Positions 14,180-17,329 of a stretch of 17,329 nt of DNA are shown one piece after another. This DNA is from Clostridiales bacterium (GTDB taxonomy: Bacteria > Bacillota > Clostridia > Christensenellales > Aristaeellaceae). The DNA lies in contig JAAZBR010000333.1 of NCBI GenBank assembly GCA_012513735.1, forward strand, positions 1-17,329, given 5' to 3'. The number at the start of each line of letters is the position of its first letter. The stretch's first letter is position 1. The notes under the pieces are model-generated. The model searched no databases, had not been told where the DNA came from, and saw only the letters and a program-made list of their open reading frames with translations. Both the position numbers and the translations under genes were made by a program.

Positions 14180-16468
14180 ATGACGACCATACAGCCCCTG
14201 GTTTTTACCGGGTTTGATCCCCATCGAAATGCGCTGGAGGAAAGCCTGTTCCACACAGCCAATGGCTACCTGGGGGTGCGCGGCTGCCCTGAGGAGGGCG
14301 CGCCCCAGGGCGTACCCAGCATACGGGGCGCCTACATCAATGCGTTTTACGACACCAAGCCCATTCACTATGGGGAAAAGCTGTATGGATTTCCGGAGAC
14401 GCAGCAAGGCATCGTCAACCTGACCGATGTGCAGACGGTACGCCTGTATCTGGAGGACGAGGCTTACGCGCCGCTGGCATCAGGCCAGGTGCTGGACTAC
14501 AAGCGGGAGCTGGACATGCAAAAGGGGCACGCCATCCGCACAGTGCGCTGGCGCTCCCCCGCAGGCCGGGAGGTAGAGGTTACGGTACGGCGCATGGCCT
14601 CCCTGGCCCAGCGGGAGCTGTTCATCCTGCACTACACCGTGAAGGCGCTCAACTTCTCCGGCCGTGTGCGGCTGGTCAGCCGGGAGGAGGGGGATGTGCG
14701 CAACTTCGCCGACCCCAATGACCCCCGGGTGGCAGGTCAAAGCCTGCAGCACCTGGCCGTGAAGGAGATTCGCCCCCTTGAGTCGGGCGGCCTGATCGTT
14801 TCCCGCACGCTGGCATCTAATCTGCAGCTTGCGGTGGCAGTTGGCTATACGCCCCCCGCCGGCTTCTCCCTGTGGATGGAGGGGCAGACCTCCGCTATCG
14901 AGGGGCACATGGAGGGCATGCTGTACCAAGGGCAGTCTATCGCCTTCACCAAGCACGTCGTTTTTGCAGACAGCAGACGCCACCAGGATCCTGTCGGGAC
15001 GGCTCTTTCTCTGCTGAAAGAAACCACCGCCCATCCGCTGATGCGCTATGAGGTCCTGCAGCGGGAAATGCTCCAGCAATTCTGGCAGCACAGCCGGATC
15101 ACCGTATCCGGCGACCCTGCCCTGCAAAGAAGCCTGGATTTCAGCCTGTACAGCCTGTATTGCTCGGTAGGCCGTGACGCCGTCAGCAGCATGCCGGCCA
15201 AGGGCCTGTCGGGCGAGGGATATGAGGGGCACTACTTCTGGGACGTGGAGATCTATGTCTTCCCCTTCTTCCTGATGACATCGCCCGACCTGGCCCGGGG
15301 GCTGCTCAGCTATCGCCATGCCATTCTGCCCGCCGCGCGGGAGCACGCCCGCGCCATGGGGCATCAAAAAGGCGCCCTCTATGCGTGGCGCACTATTGCG
15401 GGGCCGGAATGCTCGGGCTATTTTCCCTCCGGCTCCGCCCAGTATCACCTGGGCGGCGACATTGCCCACGCCTTCTTACAGTATTACTATGCCACCGATG
15501 ATCTGGACTTCATGGCGCACAAGGGCGCCGAAGTGCTGGTGGAGGTGGCCCGCCTGTTCCTGGATGCCGGCCACTGGCAGGGCGACAGCTTCCGCATCGA
15601 CGCGGTGACAGGGCCGGATGAATATAGCTGCATCGTCAACAACAACTTCTACACCAACGCGGGCGCCCAGGACACCCTGCGGGGAGCGGCCCGTATGGTG
15701 AAAAAGCTGCAAGAGGCCGGCAAGGCCGGCCCGGTGCTGGCCGCCACCGGCGTCACGCCAAGTGAGCTGTCCGCCTTTGAGCGTGCAGCAGATCATATGT
15801 ACCTGCCCTATGATGAAGCCTTGGGCATCCACGCCCAGGACGACGGCTTTTTAAGGCTGAAGAAACTGGATCTACACACCATCCCCAAGGAGAACTATCC
15901 CCTGCTGCTGCACTACCATCCCCTGTGGCTGTACCGCCACCAAGTGTGCAAGCAGGCGGATACCGTGCTTGCACACTACCTGTACGAGGATCTGGCGGAT
16001 GAGGACACCATGCGCCGCAGCTATGAGTACTACGAAGCCTGCACCACCCATGACAGCTCGCTATCACGGTGCGTGTTCTCCATCATGGCTGCCCGCCTGA
16101 ACAACATAGACAAGGCCCTGGCCTATTTCCGCGATTCGGCCACTCTGGACCTGGATGACGCCCACGGAAACACCAAGGATGGCATCCACACCGCTACCAT
16201 GGGCGGCACCTGGCTGGCCCTGACCGCAGGCTTTGCGGGGCTGCGCATCAAGCAAGGCGGCCTCAGCCTGAGTCCCCGCCTGCCCCGGAGCTGGACAGGC
16301 TACAGCTTTCCGATGATGTGGCGCAACAGCGCCTTGCACGTCACGGTCACCGGGGATGGCTGCCAGGTGGAGACCCTGTCGGGCGACCCGGTCTGCCTTG
16401 CTATCAACGGCCAACCGGTGCAGGTGTCCCCCGGCCATCCCGCACATCTGCCCCTGAAGGTTGGCTAA
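14180..16468 (+). CDS. Glycoside hydrolase family 65 disaccharide phosphorylase
   Basis: The ATG at 14180 lies six bases after CGGAGG; an upstream TTG (14156) in frame lacks such a site. The product has 762 residues, the usual size for GH65. An N-terminal beta-sandwich domain (about 1-270) leads to the (alpha/alpha)6 barrel with HYFWDVEIYVFPFF (350-363, Asp355), the general acid Glu481 in TGPDEYSCIVNNNFYTN, KQAD (591-594) and the phosphate-site motif DGIHTATMGGTW (667-678). The last motif marks phosphorylases rather than hydrolases. It should cleave an alpha-linked glucosyl disaccharide with phosphate to beta-glucose-1-phosphate plus the second sugar. Family members use maltose, trehalose, kojibiose, nigerose and others, and the loop residues seen do not settle which. 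No signal peptide, so it is cytosolic and fits the imported sugar. The beta-phosphoglucomutase gene next door uses its product. Confidence 0.93.
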   Translation: MTTIQPLVFTGFDPHRNALEESLFHTANGYLGVRGCPEEGAPQGVPSIRGAYINAFYDTKPIHYGEKLYGFPETQQGIVNLTDVQTVRLYLEDEAYAPLASGQVLDYKRELDMQKGHAIRTVRWRSPAGREVEVTVRRMASLAQRELFILHYTVKALNFSGRVRLVSREEGDVRNFADPNDPRVAGQSLQHLAVKEIRPLESGGLIVSRTLASNLQLAVAVGYTPPAGFSLWMEGQTSAIEGHMEGMLYQGQSIAFTKHVVFADSRRHQDPVGTALSLLKETTAHPLMRYEVLQREMLQQFWQHSRITVSGDPALQRSLDFSLYSLYCSVGRDAVSSMPAKGLSGEGYEGHYFWDVEIYVFPFFLMTSPDLARGLLSYRHAILPAAREHARAMGHQKGALYAWRTIAGPECSGYFPSGSAQYHLGGDIAHAFLQYYYATDDLDFMAHKGAEVLVEVARLFLDAGHWQGDSFRIDAVTGPDEYSCIVNNNFYTNAGAQDTLRGAARMVKKLQEAGKAGPVLAATGVTPSELSAFERAADHMYLPYDEALGIHAQDDGFLRLKKLDLHTIPKENYPLLLHYHPLWLYRHQVCKQADTVLAHYLYEDLADEDTMRRSYEYYEACTTHDSSLSRCVFSIMAARLNNIDKALAYFRDSATLDLDDAHGNTKDGIHTATMGGTWLALTAGFAGLRIKQGGLSLSPRLPRSWTGYSFPMMWRNSALHVTVTGDGCQVETLSGDPVCLAINGQPVQVSPGHPAHLPLKVG

Positions 16469-17115
16469 GTGCTGCGAAGATCGTCAAAGAAACTGCCCGC
16501 GGCCTGCAGGGAGGGGAAAATCCAGTCATAGCCCTGCAGGTTGTGGGGCTGGCCAATGGCGCAGCAGCGCATGCCACCCGCCCGGGCGGCCTCAATGCCC
16601 GCCTGGGCATCTTCAAACACCACGCAGCGGGCAGGCAATACCTGCAGCATCCGCGCTGCAGTGACAAACACCTCCGGATCAGGCTTGGCCCGGGTGACCA
16701 CTGTGCCATCGGATACCGCGTCAAACAACCCCTGCAGCCCTGTGCGCTCCAGCACCAGGCTGCAGTTCTTGCTTGCGGAGCCGATGGCGCACAGCACCCC
16801 CGCCTGTTTTTGTCTTTCCACAAACGCCCGGGCGCCTGGCAGCACATCGGCGGGCGTCATGCCGTTCACCAAGTTTACATACCAGGCGTTTTTCAGCGCC
16901 ATGCCCTGTTCAAAGCGTGCCCTTTCCAGGTTCACGTCGGCCATTTCGCACAGCATGTGCATGCAGGCCTCCCGGTTCACCCCCTTGAACCGCTCGTTGT
17001 CCTCAGGCGTCAAATCCATATCAAACCACTCTCGGGCCAGCCGTTTCCAGGCCTGGTAGTGAAAATGAGCAGTGTCCACCAGCACCCCGTCCAGGTCAAA
17101 AATCATGGCGCGCAT
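16465..17115 (-). CDS. pgmB: Beta-phosphoglucomutase (HAD superfamily)
   Basis: The ATG at 17115 gives 216 residues; a GGGAGGG lies about 12 bases upstream and no better start is seen. The HAD motif FDLDGV contains nucleophile Asp7 and acid/base Asp9. The cap carries FKGVNRE, matching the substrate-contacting KGVSRE of lactococcal beta-PGM. Motif II is SASKN, followed by KPDPEVF (motif III lysine) and EDAQAGI (motif IV). These together are specific to beta-PGM within the superfamily. It interconverts beta-glucose-1-phosphate and glucose-6-phosphate, feeding the GH65 product into glycolysis. It is on the opposite strand from the GH65 gene. The two stop codons overlap within CTAA (16465-16468), so it is transcribed separately. 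Confidence 0.92.
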   Translation of the reverse strand: MRAMIFDLDGVLVDTAHFHYQAWKRLAREWFDMDLTPEDNERFKGVNREACMHMLCEMADVNLERARFEQGMALKNAWYVNLVNGMTPADVLPGARAFVERQKQAGVLCAIGSASKNCSLVLERTGLQGLFDAVSDGTVVTRAKPDPEVFVTAARMLQVLPARCVVFEDAQAGIEAARAGGMRCCAIGQPHNLQGYDWIFPSLQAAGSFFDDLRST

Positions 17116-17155
17116 TTGTTGTCCAATCCCTCCCCAGCGTTCTGTTCTCAGGATG

Positions 17156-17161
17156 AGTATA
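17156..17161 (-). promoter_or_regulatory. Possible -10 box of pgmB
   Basis: TATACT on the minus strand (17161-17156) lies about 40 bases before the pgmB start. No good -35 is found at 16-18 bases, which suggests a weak or activator-dependent promoter. The rest of 17116-17244 shows no gene. Confidence 0.3.
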
Positions 17162-17244
17162 CCCGATCCGCCCGATAAAGGGAGCCCCGCGGTCATTTCC
17201 CATGTTGAGGTATGATACATAGGTAACACTTAAGGGAAAGAAAA

Positions 17245-17303
17245 GCAGAGAGACTTTGGTAGAATGGTTTTGCAACAAACTAACTACTGAAGGAGCTCTC
17301 TGC
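17245..17303. repeat. Inverted repeat GCAGAGAG/CTCTCTGC in front of a right-edge ORF
   Basis: GCAGAGAG (17245-17252) is complementary to CTCTCTGC (17296-17303), with 43 bases between, and the second arm touches the ATG at 17304. The AT-rich stretch differs from the GC-rich genes to its left. It may be a leader hairpin or part of the end of an insertion sequence; the other end is outside the window. Confidence 0.4.
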
Positions 17304-17329
17304 ATGGACAAGTTAACTCAAGATGCACA
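17304..17329 (+). CDS. Start of an unidentified ORF, possibly a transposase (partial)
   Basis: An ATG at 17304 follows GGAG (17292-17295) by eight bases and opens at least eight codons (MDKLTQDA) before the window ends. Such a start is compatible with some IS256-type transposases, but eight residues cannot identify a family. The AT-rich context and the inverted repeat just upstream are the only other hints. Confidence 0.3.

Noticed and set aside
14480..15469. 329-codon minus-strand open frame inside the GH65 gene
   Set aside because: Shadow of the phosphorylase coding sequence, which has full catalytic motifs.
16318..17178. 286-codon plus-strand open frame opposite pgmB
   Set aside because: pgmB motifs on the minus strand are unambiguous; this frame has none.

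Overview
The window is bacterial and most like a Clostridia-type member of the Bacillota. Supporting signs are a T-box leader, a COG2984/COG4120/COG1101-type amino-acid ABC transporter, a YesN-like AraC regulator, a GH65/beta-phosphoglucomutase sugar system and strong Shine-Dalgarno (SD) sites. The central ~16 kb is GC-rich (roughly 60% by eye). Both ends (1..~700 and ~17210..17329) are clearly more AT-rich. No rRNA, tRNA or CRISPR array was seen.

Layout. (1) 1..559 (-) is the 5' part of a DppC/OppC-type peptide-transporter permease, cut by the window edge. (2) 817..2749 (+) is a two-gene operon of an ATP-grasp ligase and a compact alpha/beta-hydrolase, with its own promoter and terminator. 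(3) 2829..4514 (-) is a HlyD-like membrane-anchored protein with a duplicated Pro/Gln-rich cytoplasmic tail and its own promoter. (4) 9387 down to 4601 (-) is a probable tryptophan-uptake operon. It has a near-consensus promoter, a T-box leader whose specifier reads UGG (Trp), a 32-codon upstream ORF with an exceptionally strong SD that ends on the start codon of the next gene, a binding protein, a permease, an ATPase, and then a COG2509-type FAD-dependent dehydrogenase. (5) 9431..10624 (-) is an AraC-family regulator, divergent from (6) 10781..16468 (+), a sugar operon of binding protein, MalF-like permease with a large extracytoplasmic insertion, MalG-like permease and GH65 disaccharide phosphorylase. 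(7) 16465..17115 (-) is a beta-phosphoglucomutase gene converging on the GH65 gene with overlapping stop codons. (8) The last ~85 bases look like the beginning of another unit, possibly an insertion sequence, with only 8 codons visible.

How the genes work together. The sugar locus should import an alpha-glucosyl disaccharide with help from an ATPase encoded elsewhere. GH65 would split it by phosphorolysis to beta-glucose-1-phosphate, and PgmB would convert that to glucose-6-phosphate; the AraC protein is the likely regulator. The Trp locus should raise uptake when uncharged tRNA-Trp accumulates. The most interesting feature is the leader of that locus: T-box control of transcription followed by a Trp-codon-containing small ORF that covers the SD of the transporter gene. 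This recalls the two-layer control of anti-TRAP (rtpA) in Bacillus subtilis, but here it precedes a transporter.
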